This document shows, piece after piece, positions 16,397 through 26,002 of a stretch of 64,000 nucleotides of DNA. The notes beneath the pieces were generated by a model. The model was not told where the DNA came from and ran no database searches. It worked only from the letters and a program-made list of their open reading frames with translations. Each line of letters opens with the position of its first letter. Position 1 is the first letter of the stretch. The translations under genes and the position numbers were made by a program. This stretch comes from Seongchinamella sediminis (GTDB taxonomy: Bacteria > Pseudomonadota > Gammaproteobacteria > Pseudomonadales > Halieaceae): positions 310,642 to 374,641 of the forward strand of contig NZ_QRAN01000001.1 of NCBI RefSeq assembly GCF_003457605.1, read 5' to 3'.

Positions 16397-17568
16397 TTCA
16401 AAATCTTCTCGGCATTGATTTCATGCCAGGGCAGAACAGTGACATCGGAACGGGATTGTCGGCTGTCACCACCATAAATAAGCCACGCTTTTCCGGTGGT
16501 TTCACCGGCCAGTTTTCGCCAGAATTCCAGCGCTTTGAAGTAATCCTTGTTGATGGTTTGCCCGGATTTGATTTCCAGCGGTGACAGGTCGGTTCCATGG
16601 TCAATCAGCAGATCGACTTCGTGCCCCGAACGATCGCGCCAGAAATAAAGGTTCGAGGTTTCTCCCGCGTTATAGCGGGCTTTGAGCAATTCACTGATCA
16701 CCCAGGTTTCGAACAGGGCACCCCGTTGAACATGGGTCGGCAGTTGCTCGCTGTTTTGGATACCGAGCAGCCAGGTGGCAAGACCAGTATCCAGGAAATA
16801 GAGTTTGGGCGTTTTTACCAGGCGCTTGTTGAAATTCTGGTGATGCGGCGGCAACAGATGCACGATATAGCTGGCTTCCAGAACGGAGATCCAGGCCTTG
16901 GCCGTATTATGTGTAATACCGCAGTCATTGGCCAGCGACGAAAGATTGAGCAGTTGTCCGGTCCGACCTGCACACAATTTCAGGAAGCGTTGAAAGGTTC
17001 CCAAATCCTGTACTTTGATCAGTTGCCGGACGTCTCGTTCCAGGTAAGTGCGTACATAGTTTCCATGCCAAGGATGCGATTCGAGTCCGCGGTCGAAGAT
17101 AGGGGGGAACGCCCCGTCAAAGAGTATCTTGTCGAGGTCCTTGCCGATTTTTCCTGAACGCTGTAACTCGCCGTAGGTCATGGGTAGCAGCGTCAGCATT
17201 GCAGCTCTGCCGGCCAGGCTCTGCGTGATGCCTGATAACAGGCCAAACTGCTGGGAACCTGTCAGGATAAATTCTCCGGGCTGTTGCCGTTCATCGACGC
17301 GTGTCTGGAGATAAGAAAACAGGGCAGGGCAGCGTTGCGCCTCATCCAGGATGGCGCCCCCACCAAATTGATTCAAAAATCCACGCGGGTCCGTTTCAGC
17401 AAATTCTCTTTGGTCCAGATCTTCAAGCGATACATAATGGTGATCGGGAAAGGCGTGCTTCACCAGGGTGGACTTGCCGGACTGGCGAGGGCCGGTGACC
17501 ACAACCACCGGATAGCCGCTGGCGAATTGTTGAAGCCTCGATTCTGCGTTCCGGGGGATGTAGGTCAT
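16393..17568 (-). CDS. AAA-type ATPase with DUF4143 C-terminal domain
   Basis: The 391-residue product is a typical AAA_14/DUF4143 protein. Walker A (GPRQSGKST) is at 26-34 and a Walker B-like [12 protein letters not shown] near 90-101. A helical middle follows, then a C-terminal domain with [17 protein letters not shown] and [12 protein letters not shown], a nuclease-like fold (the ExD...ExK pattern of PD-D/ExK enzymes). The biological role of the family is not settled; it is common in variable regions. It lies alone upstream of the SEC-C micro-gene, with a 4-base overlap. Confidence 0.85.
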   Translation of the reverse strand: MTYIPRNAESRLQQFASGYPVVVVTGPRQSGKSTLVKHAFPDHHYVSLEDLDQREFAETDPRGFLNQFGGGAILDEAQRCPALFSYLQTRVDERQQPGEFILTGSQQFGLLSGITQSLAGRAAMLTLLPMTYGELQRSGKIGKDLDKILFDGAFPPIFDRGLESHPWHGNYVRTYLERDVRQLIKVQDLGTFQRFLKLCAGRTGQLLNLSSLANDCGITHNTAKAWISVLEASYIVHLLPPHHQNFNKRLVKTPKLYFLDTGLATWLLGIQNSEQLPTHVQRGALFETWVISELLKARYNAGETSNLYFWRDRSGHEVDLLIDHGTDLSPLEIKSGQTINKDYFKALEFWRKLAGETTGKAWLIYGGDSRQSRSDVTVLPWHEINAEKILK

Positions 17569-17910
17569 GGTGGTTTCTGATTGCTTTACACGCGCACATT
17601 ACGAGATAAAATGGCTGATTGTCAATTCTATTGCCAATTAGCCTAAATGCAGCGCTTGGTATGGTGATCCATTATCTGCAGGAGCAGGAAGGGATACACT
17701 TGGTCGTGCCCTTCGCGGGCGAGTGGGTAGTTCGGCATGGTAGCCATGGCAGCTTAAACCCAGGGCAGGCATCCACTTAATATAATCGGGTATTGCTGTT
17801 CAAAGAACTGGTGCAACCTCTAAAGTGATCTGCTGAACGACCGGAATCAGGCTTGGAGCGGCCTCCGCAACCTGTTTAAATAGCGGCCTTGTTTATTCTC
17901 CCGGCCCCTC
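17569..17910. other. Intergenic stretch before the second Wadjet operon
   Basis: It contains the antitoxin fragment at 17658-17707, a GAGTGGGTAG string at 17721-17730 resembling truncated att copy B, and a perfect TATAAT at 17781-17786 about 125 bases upstream of the next gene, with no good -35. I see nothing else. Confidence 0.5.
17658..17707 (+). pseudogene. 3' fragment of an HI1420-type antitoxin gene
   Basis: About 50 bases encode IHYLQEQEGIHLVV. They match the end of the intact antitoxin gene near 5306-5352 at nearly every base (GGTGATCCATTA and CTGCAGGAGCAGGA are shared). No start, no upstream part and no toxin partner are present. It is a relic of a second module, probably left by deletion or recombination between repeated cargo. 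Confidence 0.7.
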
Positions 17911-19353
17911 ATGTTTTTCATCGACGAGCGCAGTCAGTTTTTCCGCCCTCTCACCGGGAAGTACCGCGAGCAAATCGTCGAGTGCCTGCGGTTGTTGCAC
18001 GAACGGCTGTACAGCTCTCGCGCCGATTACGGTGAGTCTCTGCGCCGGGAGCAGGTGCTGGACCTGTTCACAGAGGCGCTGGAGCGGGCGCCGCTGCTGG
18101 AGGGCGATGACGAGGGCCGCTTCAGCAGCAATCGCGAGCAGGCGGCCTGGATCCTCAATCAACTGGTGGACTATGGCTGGCTGAAACGCGACAAGGACGA
18201 AGCATCCTTTCAGTCAATCTATCCTTTCAGCCGCACCGGACGCCTGTTTACCCAGACGCTCGCGGAAGTGGATGGCCGCAGTGTGCGCACCCGGCATCGC
18301 AATACCCGCAATACCCTGAACGCATTATCGGCCTTTCTCGATCGCGGCGAAGTTTACGACCTGCTGGACGCCTATGAGCACTCCGAGCGCATCATCGCCG
18401 ACTTTACCGATATCATCGCCGAACTGGAAGAGCGCAAGCGCGAGCTGGTGCGCGAGGTTGAGGCCCAGCAGCTGGTGCAGCAGGCCTCTGACCAGTTCTT
18501 CGAGTTCATGGAAAAGCGATTCCAGCCGGATGTGGCAATTCGCCTGTCGGCCGACAGTGTGGAGAAGCACCGCGACAGGATCCAGAGCACCATCGGGAAA
18601 ATTCGCCGCAAGCAAAAAGCCTGGAAGCAGAACGTCGAACGCGAGCTGCGCCGGCTGGCACCGGATCTGGTGGTGAGTGAGGATGCTTCGGTGCTCTGGC
18701 AGCTGCTGGACAGCATCGAAACACGCATGCGCAACGCCTCCGAGATCATGTTGCCGGCCCTGCGTCGCACCCTGCAGGGCTTCACCCGCCGCGCCGATAT
18801 CATCATCCGCCAGCTCAGCTACCTGCACAGCCAGAAGCACAACGACATCGTCGGTCTGTGCCGCGAGTTGGCAGACCTCGATGGGGCCGCGTTCGAGCGT
18901 CGCCTGGCCGCCGCGGGTGAACTGATGGCCCAGTGGCGTCTGGGCCTGGTGGATCCGGCCCACAACCGGCTGCGGGACAAACCCCAACGGCGTGCCGTGC
19001 GGAACCGGATTGCCGACATCGAGGCCCCGGATGCGGATACCCTGCGGGACTTGTATACCCAGCAACTGCTGGAAAAGGCCTTCAGCGTCAACAGCGGCGC
19101 CCTGCGCGACTACCTGCGCGATGCCCTGGGCGCAAGCCGGCGCATCGAGAGCCGCGACCTGCCCGTTAACAGCGCTTCCGATCTGCTGGCCCTCAGCCAC
19201 GTGATCGAACTGGGTAGCGCCGAACACCGCGCCGGCGGCTTCGGCCTGAAAATTGAAGCGACCAATGAACCGGTTACCGGTGAACACTATTTCGAGCGCA
19301 GGGACGGTTTCCTGCTGGAACTGGAACAGGATGACGATTCGAAACAACCTTGA
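17911..19353 (+). CDS. Second Wadjet/MksBEFG system: kleisin-like JetA/MksF
   Basis: The 480-residue product is unrelated at sight to the first JetA and resembles the MksF-like JetA family (DUF5716 type). The N-terminus [20 protein letters not shown] leads into a winged-helix-like region (to about 100) with [13 protein letters not shown] long helical coiled region (about 160-330) follows, then a C-terminal winged-helix-like part. It should bridge the SMC heads of the JetC encoded downstream. The start is the first ATG; the ribosome site is weak. It overlaps the next gene by 23 bases. The exact Wadjet subtype (II or III) needs a profile search. Confidence 0.82.
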   Translation: MFFIDERSQFFRPLTGKYREQIVECLRLLHERLYSSRADYGESLRREQVLDLFTEALERAPLLEGDDEGRFSSNREQAAWILNQLVDYGWLKRDKDEASFQSIYPFSRTGRLFTQTLAEVDGRSVRTRHRNTRNTLNALSAFLDRGEVYDLLDAYEHSERIIADFTDIIAELEERKRELVREVEAQQLVQQASDQFFEFMEKRFQPDVAIRLSADSVEKHRDRIQSTIGKIRRKQKAWKQNVERELRRLAPDLVVSEDASVLWQLLDSIETRMRNASEIMLPALRRTLQGFTRRADIIIRQLSYLHSQKHNDIVGLCRELADLDGAAFERRLAAAGELMAQWRLGLVDPAHNRLRDKPQRRAVRNRIADIEAPDADTLRDLYTQQLLEKAFSVNSGALRDYLRDALGASRRIESRDLPVNSASDLLALSHVIELGSAEHRAGGFGLKIEATNEPVTGEHYFERRDGFLLELEQDDDSKQP

Positions 19354-20014
19354 TGAGGCCGCCACCGCCCGCGGCCTGACCCCGGAACAGTTTTCCGAGC
19401 TGATCATCCGCCTGTTGGATAACGGGGTGCTGTGTCGCGATGAAAGCAAGCGCGAGGCTGAACTCTACGACCGCTACCTGCGGGCGGAGGATTTGGTGGA
19501 GGACTACCTCCAGGTGCTCCGCATTCGCATCCTCCACGAGCCGCGTTTCAATTCACTGCGCCTGTTCCCGCCGGGGGCGGAGGTGCCGGGTCTCGCCGAT
19601 GCCGAAGACAGCTTCAACAGCGGATTGCGGGAGCGCCTCAGCCAGCAGGAGGTGGCCGTTATCCTGGTACTGCGGGCCGAGTACGACAAAGCCCTGCGCG
19701 AGGGCCAGATCGACGAGAAGGGCCAGGTGGTGTTGCCGCTGGAGGCCCTGAGCCTGGCCCACAAGAACCTGCTGGGCAGGGCGCTGCCGGAAGGGCTGGT
19801 GGAGCGCCGCCAGCTGTTCACACGCCTGCGCCAGTTGCGCCTGATTCGCAGTGCGGGGGATGAGGCCCTGGCGGATGCCGAGGCCTGGCTCACCATCCGC
19901 CCGGACATCACCAGCCTGGTAACAGACAGCGTGCTCGCGCAGCTGATCGAGCCTGAGGACGGCGGGAAAACTGCCGACCAAGGGGCCGAGGAGGGGGGCG
20001 AAGCATGTACCTGA
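19331..20014 (+). CDS. Second Wadjet/MksBEFG system: KITE-like JetB/MksE
   Basis: The product is 227 residues from ATG 19331 ([15 protein letters not shown]). A longer in-frame start at 19253 would lie 100 bases inside jetA and encode unrelated residues. The sequence has an MksE-like layout: a helical N-terminus with [20 protein letters not shown], and a winged-helix core around [20 protein letters not shown] and the following [19 protein letters not shown]. It is predicted to dimerise on the kleisin. It overlaps the upstream gene by 23 bases and the SMC gene by 10, so the operon is tightly coupled. Confidence 0.8.
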   Translation: MTIRNNLDEAATARGLTPEQFSELIIRLLDNGVLCRDESKREAELYDRYLRAEDLVEDYLQVLRIRILHEPRFNSLRLFPPGAEVPGLADAEDSFNSGLRERLSQQEVAVILVLRAEYDKALREGQIDEKGQVVLPLEALSLAHKNLLGRALPEGLVERRQLFTRLRQLRLIRSAGDEALADAEAWLTIRPDITSLVTDSVLAQLIEPEDGGKTADQGAEEGGEACT

Positions 20015-23000
20015 AACGCTCCATCACCGTGAACTGGGGCAACCTGCCCGCCGAAGAACTGGAATACGGTCCGGTCAACCTGTTTTCCGGTGGCAATGGC
20101 TCCGGCAAGACCACCGCCGCCGACGCCCTGCAAACCCTGATGACCGCGGCCCACGATAACCTGTTCAACTACAATCCCGGGCAGGATGAAACCACCCAGC
20201 GCGGCCGTGGCGGCAAGCAGGTGCGCACGCTCGCGTCCTACATTCTCGGTTGTGATGACGGTGCTTTCGCCCGGCCCTGGAATTGCGATGGCTATATTGC
20301 CGGCATATTCCATCCCACCAAAGGCGAGACCGCAGAGCCTTTTACCGCTGTGATTGGCGTCCGGGCCCACCTCGACCGGGCGGGCGCGCATGCCCAGGCG
20401 CGGCAGGATGAACTGCTGCTGATGATCGTACCCGGGGAGATGTTGAGCCTGTCTCACTTGGTGCGTGATTACCCCGACGGCAAACACGTGGTCCCCGTGA
20501 ACGAGCTGCCCAACCTGTTGCGCATGGAGTTCGGCAAGAAGGCGGTGGAAGTATACGACAACAAAAAGGGCACCTACCTCGCACGGTTGTATGGTGCGTT
20601 GCGTGGCAAGCGCGACGCGGTATCACAGCAGGAGAGCAAGAACGCCGCTCGCACCTTCGCCCGTTTCATGGCCTACAAACCGGTGCAGTCTATCGACCAG
20701 TTCGTCGCCAATGAAGTGCTGGAGGCCCGCGACTTTGGCGATACTATCCGCCGCATCCGCGACCTGTTGCGCACCGTACACGGCATGGAGCAGGAGGCCA
20801 GCCAGCTGCGCATCGCCGTGGCCCTGCTGGAGCAGGCCAGGCAGCATGCCGGGGATTACCTCGAATGCTGGCTGCAGCGAACCACCCTCGGCTATGGCGC
20901 CGCAGCGCAGAAATACCAGCGCAACCAGCGGCACTATGTGCGGGAAAAAGAACAGCAGATAGCACTGCGCCAGCAGCAGAGCGACCTCGCCGAAGAGCAG
21001 GAACAGACCAGTCGTCGGCTGGAGCAGGCCCACCGGGAGCTGGTCAGCCTGGAAGCCCGTATCCAGGGTATTCCGGCACTGCGCAGTAAACAGGAACTGG
21101 AACAGCGCGCCACAGAGTTGGGAGAGACGTTGCGGAACGGCGCCCGCCCGCTGCTGGAGCAGGATCACCAGCGCAGCGGCAATCTCGGCGCCCTGCGCAA
21201 TATCCGCGAGCTGCTGTCGCGCCATAGTCTGGAGCTGCTGCTGCCGGAACTGGCCAGTCGCGGCTGGCGCGACAAGGTCAGGAGCCTGCTGGAAAGCACC
21301 GAGGCAGACCTGCCGGACCTCAACCAGATGCTGGCCCGGGACTGGATCGACCTGAGTCCGCTGGAGGTCAGCCTCGACCGGGCGCGCAGCGAGCAGCCCC
21401 TGCACAACCAGCTGGCAGACATGCTGCACCGCCCCGGCGAGGCGGACGCCAGCGGCGATCCGGCGCCCTCCCTTGCCCAACGGCTGGACCGCCTGGTGTC
21501 TGAGCGGGAGCGCGAGGTGCGCGGCAATGAACAGCAGGCCAAGGAGGTTGAGCAGCACATCGCGACACTGGAAGCCCGGCGGGTCAGGTACCCCCGCGAT
21601 GTGGAAGAGGCCCTCGCCGCAATCCACAGTGAGTGCCCGGGGGCGGACCCACGGGTGCTCTGTGACCATGTCGAAGTGGTTGAAGCGGAGTGGCAGATGG
21701 CCATCGAGGGATACCTCGGCGGCGCTCGCTTCGGTATTCTGGTGGAACCGGAGTACGAGGCCGAGGCCATCCGCATCCTGCGCCGATTGGCGGGCCGCAG
21801 TCGCAACCGGGCCCGGGTCATCCAGGGTGAGCAGGCGCGGCGGGATGCTGAACGCCAGTCCCTGCCGGAGGATTCCGTATTCCACGTCCTGCGTTTCAGC
21901 CACCGCGGCGCCGAGCACTACCTCAAGGCCTCCTACGGCACTTTGCAGCGGGTGAAGGATGCCGATGCCCTGCGCCTGACCCGCCGCGGCCTTACCAGCG
22001 ACGGTCTCGGTTCCGGCAACTATGCCATGTTTCGCTGTGATATCGACGACGATCAGCTGGTGTTCGGCGAGGCCGCCAGGGAACGCAACCTGCGGGCCCA
22101 GCGGCTCAAGCTCGAGGACCTGCAGCAGCAGTACCAGCAGGCCAGCAATGCCTACCGGGCAGTGCAGCAGATGCAACAGCAGGTTTACCAGGTGAAGCCC
22201 CTGGCCTGGGTGGAGAGCGTGGGCGCCATGCTCGATGCCCAGCACAAGTTGCGCGATGTGGAACAGCAGCTGCAGGCGCTGGACCTCAGTGCCCACAGCG
22301 ACCTGGAGCGGGAGCAGGAGCAGCTGCAGCAGCGCTACGGCGAACTGGAGCAGCACCAGCGCTCACTGGATACGCGGGAAGGGGAGCTACGCAGCGAATG
22401 CAATCACTGTGATCAGCAGGTGCGCAAACTTGCCGACGCCAGTGACGCCCTGTTGGAGGCCCGCGATATTGCCGAGACCGACCTGCTCGCCAGCCAGCGC
22501 CACTGGCCGGGCCTGAACGTGCAACCGCGCGTCGAGGCAATGGATGCGCGGCTGAGCCAGGCCCATCTAGACATAGATTTCGCCGCTGAAGAACAGGACT
22601 GCAAAAACCGGCTCGGAGAATTACTGGTATCTTTGCAGAAGGTCATCAACGACTACAACCAACAGGCCCAACCCGCGGACCAGCTGTTCGCCGACAGCGC
22701 AGAGGAATGGCACAGCGCGCCCTTTTTCGGCCATGTGCGCGGCCTGCACCAGCAGATTGACAATCTGCACAACCGGCTGCACAACAATGTGCTCCTGGAG
22801 CACCAGGAGAAACTCGGCGGTCTGCGCGACAGCTTCAACACCACTTTCATCAGTGATCTCTGCCACGAGATTCACCAGGCCATTCGTGAGGGCGAGCGCA
22901 GTCTGAAGAACCTGAATAGCGAGCTGGAACACCACCAGTTCGGCGCCGACCGGGAAACGTTCGCCTTTGAGTGGCAGTGGCTGCCGGAATTCAGGGAGTA

Positions 23001-23658
23001 CTGGGATTTCTTCCGCGAGGTGATGGACATTCCCAACCTCGGTGACGGCAGCAGCCTGTTCGAGGCCGGCCTGTCGGAGAAAGGGGCGGCGGTGCGCGAT
23101 CGCCTGCTGGGCCTGCTGCTGGACGGGGATGAACAACAGGCCCTGCGGGAACTGGAACGCATCAGCGACTACCGTCGTTACCGCCGCTACGACATCCTCA
23201 AGACGCCGGAGAACAAGACGCCGATCCGGCTCAGCCAGTACGGCACCGGATCCGGTGGCCAGTTGGAGACCCCCGCTTACATCATTCGCGCCGCAGCCAT
23301 AACCAGCGCCTTCCGCTTCGGCGAGGGCGACAGCCATCTGCGCATGGTGATTGTCGACGAGGCTTTCATGCACATGGACGAGGCCCGCTCGCGGGAAGTG
23401 ATCGGCTACCTCACCAATACCCTGGGCCTGCAGCTCATCTTTATTATGCCAACCAGCAAGGCCGGCCCCTTCCTGGACCTGGTCAGCAACCAGTTCGTGT
23501 TCAGTAAAGTGCCCAGCCCCCAGGCGGTGGGGGAGCTTAACACCCGGGTGCTGGTGGACCGCCAGCAGCTCAATGTGGAGCGGGTGGCGCAGCTGTGGGC
23601 CCAGCACCGGCGGGTTATCCGCCAGCAGGGCGCGCTGGATTTTATGGAAGGCCTGTAA
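20005..23658 (+). CDS. Second Wadjet/MksBEFG system: SMC ATPase JetC/MksB
   Basis: This 1217-residue SMC-like ATPase has a Walker [11 protein letters not shown] at 28-37, a signature GTGSGGQ at about 1080-1086 and a Walker B MVIVDEAF at about 1114-1121. Gln/Glu/Leu-rich coiled coils flank a hinge-like middle near residues 550-700. The motifs and spacing differ from the first JetC, so this is a diverged system and not a recent duplicate. It should be the loop-extruding motor of an MksB-type plasmid-defence complex. The next gene starts immediately after its TAA. Confidence 0.9.
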   Translation: MYLKRSITVNWGNLPAEELEYGPVNLFSGGNGSGKTTAADALQTLMTAAHDNLFNYNPGQDETTQRGRGGKQVRTLASYILGCDDGAFARPWNCDGYIAGIFHPTKGETAEPFTAVIGVRAHLDRAGAHAQARQDELLLMIVPGEMLSLSHLVRDYPDGKHVVPVNELPNLLRMEFGKKAVEVYDNKKGTYLARLYGALRGKRDAVSQQESKNAARTFARFMAYKPVQSIDQFVANEVLEARDFGDTIRRIRDLLRTVHGMEQEASQLRIAVALLEQARQHAGDYLECWLQRTTLGYGAAAQKYQRNQRHYVREKEQQIALRQQQSDLAEEQEQTSRRLEQAHRELVSLEARIQGIPALRSKQELEQRATELGETLRNGARPLLEQDHQRSGNLGALRNIRELLSRHSLELLLPELASRGWRDKVRSLLESTEADLPDLNQMLARDWIDLSPLEVSLDRARSEQPLHNQLADMLHRPGEADASGDPAPSLAQRLDRLVSEREREVRGNEQQAKEVEQHIATLEARRVRYPRDVEEALAAIHSECPGADPRVLCDHVEVVEAEWQMAIEGYLGGARFGILVEPEYEAEAIRILRRLAGRSRNRARVIQGEQARRDAERQSLPEDSVFHVLRFSHRGAEHYLKASYGTLQRVKDADALRLTRRGLTSDGLGSGNYAMFRCDIDDDQLVFGEAARERNLRAQRLKLEDLQQQYQQASNAYRAVQQMQQQVYQVKPLAWVESVGAMLDAQHKLRDVEQQLQALDLSAHSDLEREQEQLQQRYGELEQHQRSLDTREGELRSECNHCDQQVRKLADASDALLEARDIAETDLLASQRHWPGLNVQPRVEAMDARLSQAHLDIDFAAEEQDCKNRLGELLVSLQKVINDYNQQAQPADQLFADSAEEWHSAPFFGHVRGLHQQIDNLHNRLHNNVLLEHQEKLGGLRDSFNTTFISDLCHEIHQAIREGERSLKNLNSELEHHQFGADRETFAFEWQWLPEFREYWDFFREVMDIPNLGDGSSLFEAGLSEKGAAVRDRLLGLLLDGDEQQALRELERISDYRRYRRYDILKTPENKTPIRLSQYGTGSGGQLETPAYIIRAAAITSAFRFGEGDSHLRMVIVDEAFMHMDEARSREVIGYLTNTLGLQLIFIMPTSKAGPFLDLVSNQFVFSKVPSPQAVGELNTRVLVDRQQLNVERVAQLWAQHRRVIRQQGALDFMEGL

Positions 23659-24792
23659 ATGCCGGCTAACGGTGACCAGGCCCAGTTACCGCCGCCGACG
23701 TGGCTGGCGGAGGAGGCCTGGCTCAGGCAATTGCTGGGCTGGTTCCTGGATCGTCTGGAGCAGCCGCGCTCGCGGGCGGTTACCCGCCGCGTTACCCGTT
23801 CCACGCTGCCGCCGCTGTTTCGCTTTGACGGCGAGGCGGATTATCGCTGGCAGCTGCTGGAGCGTCTCGCATCCGAGTACCGGGTGTTCACGATCCGCTA
23901 TGCGCGAACAAGCAGCGCTCACCAGGAGCGCTACGAGAACGCCCAGTTGCGTTTGAATAGCGAGAGTGAGGACCTGCTCCGTCACTGGCTCGGGCGGCCG
24001 CGCATCGACCCTGTTCAGGCTGCATGGCGGGCGGCGGTGATGGAGTGCCGCGATCGCTTTGACGACGGCGGCGCGGCTCTCCTGGCGGCCCCGATTGTAT
24101 CCGAGGGCTACGAACCCGGGGAGATTGTTCGCGCTTTCGCGGCAGTGGGGGGCTGGCTGGACAGGGGGCTGACCCTGCGGGAAATTGCCGCGCGCTGTTT
24201 TCGTGGCGATTCCAAGTTTCTCGATGGCCGCCAGGATCTGCTGGCGAAGTGCTTTGGCCGGTCACTGGCCGCTATTGAATCCCGGCCACTGCTGCTTATT
24301 GCATGCGCCCCGCCGGGATTTGAGCGCCTGTTGATCGTCGAGAACCAGGACAGTTTCCTGCGCCTTGCCAGCCGGCCGCCGCGCGGTCACGCCCTGCTCT
24401 ACAGCGGCGGCTTTCGCGCCAGCGCCCAGCGCCTGACCAGCAAATCTACCCGCTTTGCCTTCCTGCCCGGCAGTGACAGCGACCGCTTCGGCCAGCTGTG
24501 GTTGAATCCATCCCTGCCGGTGAATTTCTGGGGCGACCTGGACTTCTCGGGTATGGCCATCCTCAAGGCCCTGCGTCACAGCCTGCCAGCCCTTGCCGCC
24601 TGGCGGCAAGGCTATGTCCCCATGTTCGATCTGTTGCAAAGCGGTGGTGGGCACAGCGCTCTCCAGGCAGGAAAAACCGGCCAGGCTGACCCCGGTGATA
24701 CCGGCTGTGACTATGCCGATACAGTGCTGCTGCCGGCCTTGCGCCAGTACCGGCGGTGTGTGGATCAGGAATGGTTTGCGCCGGATCGGTGA
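23659..24792 (+). CDS. Second Wadjet/MksBEFG system: Toprim-like nuclease JetD/MksG
   Basis: The 377-residue product carries the C-terminal JetD Toprim-like domain. The glutamate motif LLIVENQDSF (Glu228) and the aspartate motif FWGDLDFSG (Asp293, Asp295) match the catalytic pattern in the first JetD. The N-terminal half is different and Arg-rich. Its presence makes this a nuclease-armed (MksG-containing) system rather than a nuclease-free MksBEF condensin. The start codon abuts the jetC stop. It ends 24 bases before the convergent nsrR gene. Confidence 0.88.
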   Translation: MPANGDQAQLPPPTWLAEEAWLRQLLGWFLDRLEQPRSRAVTRRVTRSTLPPLFRFDGEADYRWQLLERLASEYRVFTIRYARTSSAHQERYENAQLRLNSESEDLLRHWLGRPRIDPVQAAWRAAVMECRDRFDDGGAALLAAPIVSEGYEPGEIVRAFAAVGGWLDRGLTLREIAARCFRGDSKFLDGRQDLLAKCFGRSLAAIESRPLLLIACAPPGFERLLIVENQDSFLRLASRPPRGHALLYSGGFRASAQRLTSKSTRFAFLPGSDSDRFGQLWLNPSLPVNFWGDLDFSGMAILKALRHSLPALAAWRQGYVPMFDLLQSGGGHSALQAGKTGQADPGDTGCDYADTVLLPALRQYRRCVDQEWFAPDR

Positions 24793-24816
24793 GCCTGCGC
24801 CCTGCCTGCCGCGCGC

Positions 24817-25254
24817 TCAGCTGGTTGCCAGAATCCCCGCCAGCCGCTCACCGCGCCTGCCGTTAACGATGTCCGCCAGCGAGTAGCCGTCGAGCACGTT
24901 GAGGAATGCCGTCAGCGCCTCGCGCAATATCGGCTGCAGGGCGCAGGCTGGCGTCAACAGGCACTGGTTGTTGTCGCCAAAGCATTCGGCAATAACCCAG
25001 TCGTTCTCCATGGCTCTCACCAGTTCGCCGAGATTGATGTCCTCCGGTGCCATGGCCAGTCGCAGGCCGCCGCCCTTGCCCCGCTGGCCGATAATGTAGC
25101 CCTGTTGGCTCAGCTCAGGTACAACTTTCATCAGGTGATTGCGGGAGATACGGAATTTTGTCGCTATCTGGGCGATAGTGGCGGGCTGGTTATCGTTCGC
25201 GGCGAGGTAAATAAGCACCCGCAGGGCATAGTCGGTAAAACGTGTGAGGCGCAT
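24817..25254 (-). CDS. nsrR: NsrR-type nitric-oxide-sensing Rrf2 repressor
   Basis: The 145-residue Rrf2-family regulator has a winged helix in residues 1-70 (MRLTRFTDYALRVLIYLAAN; HTH around ATIAQIATKFRISRNHLMKV). Three cysteines, Cys91, Cys98 and Cys104 (CFGDNNQC...AC), are spaced to hold a [2Fe-2S] or [4Fe-4S] cluster as in NsrR. NO destroys the cluster and releases DNA. It is divergent from norCB, and an ATGCAT-based operator lies in the shared region, so it very likely represses the nor operon. IscR, a family relative in this window, has a different operator. Confidence 0.92.
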   Translation of the reverse strand: MRLTRFTDYALRVLIYLAANDNQPATIAQIATKFRISRNHLMKVVPELSQQGYIIGQRGKGGGLRLAMAPEDINLGELVRAMENDWVIAECFGDNNQCLLTPACALQPILREALTAFLNVLDGYSLADIVNGRRGERLAGILATS

Positions 25255-25405
25255 GATCGTTCCCCGGGGTCGGCGAGGGCCCCGTATATCAGTGGATGAC
25301 TGGCTGGTCCGAGCGGATAAGCGAGCACAATTTCATACGCTGGTCACTGCGCTGCAGATTAGCCACCTGTGTTTTTATCATCGTGTTGCAATCAGGGGTT
25401 TCCAT

Positions 25406-25441
25406 ATGCATCATTATTAATGCATAATACATGCATATTAT
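25406..25441. promoter_or_regulatory. NsrR-type operator over the norC promoter
   Basis: Three ATGCAT half-sites lie at 25406, 25420 and 25431. The last two are separated by 5 bases (11-base pitch), exactly the spacing of the NsrR consensus palindrome. A -10-like TATTAT at 25436-25441 overlaps the right half-site, so bound repressor would block norC transcription. The extra left half-site is 14 bases from the middle one. Confidence 0.78.
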
Positions 25442-25516
25442 AGAGACTGTAGGCCCGGGCGCAATCAGGTAATTGGCGGCGGGGCATGGCCTGACACGCA
25501 AAGCGAGGGTATCGCA

Positions 25517-25969
25517 ATGGCTGAAGCACTGACCAGATCGGCGGCACGCAATATTTTCTTCGGCGGATCGCTGTTTTTTTTCATCGTTTTTGCCGCGCTC
25601 ACTGCGCACACCCACTGGTATATGCTCAACGTTTCCACCGATGAGGAGGCGCTCACCGAGCAGGTCAAACTGGGCAAGCACGTCTGGGAACAGCACAGCT
25701 GTATCAACTGCCACAGCCTGCTGGGAGAGGGCGCCTATTTCGCGCCGGAGCTGGGTAATGTGTGGACGCGCTACGGCGGACGGGAGAATCCGGACGCGGC
25801 CCGGGCCGGGCTGAAAGGCTGGATCCGGGCGCAACCGCTCAACGTGCCGGGACGGCGCGTTATGCCAAAAATCGATCTAACCGATGAGGAACTCGACGCA
25901 CTGGTGGAGTTTCTTGCCTGGACCGACTCCATTGACACCCAGGGCTGGCCGCCGCACCCGGCGGGTTAA
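25517..25969 (+). CDS. norC: Nitric-oxide reductase cytochrome c subunit
   Basis: This is the small subunit of the cytochrome-c-dependent NO reductase (2 NO to N2O) in the inner membrane. The 150-residue protein has one N-terminal membrane anchor (about 13-32) and a periplasmic domain with one haem motif, CINCH (Cys62-His66). The typical HSLLGEGAYFAPELGNVW and a distal methionine in the RVMPKIDL segment are present. It lies 33 bases upstream of norB, under the NsrR-type operator. Confidence 0.95.
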   Translation: MAEALTRSAARNIFFGGSLFFFIVFAALTAHTHWYMLNVSTDEEALTEQVKLGKHVWEQHSCINCHSLLGEGAYFAPELGNVWTRYGGRENPDAARAGLKGWIRAQPLNVPGRRVMPKIDLTDEELDALVEFLAWTDSIDTQGWPPHPAG

Positions 25970-26002
25970 TGGCCAGAACAACAGTAGCGGAGAACAGAAG
26001 CG

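Noticed and set aside
17721-17730. GAGTGGGTAG as a definite fifth att copy
   Set aside because: The match is short and lacks the AT-rich upstream unit, so it is kept only as a possibility in the findings.
17911-23658. The second SMC operon as chromosomal MukBEF or MksBEF condensin only
   Set aside because: The JetD/MksG-like nuclease gene with intact acidic residues follows directly, which points to plasmid defence rather than a pure condensin.
3343-24816. An integrase or transposase that moved the guaA-side segments
   Set aside because: I looked for tyrosine or serine recombinase and DDE motifs in all intact frames and found none.
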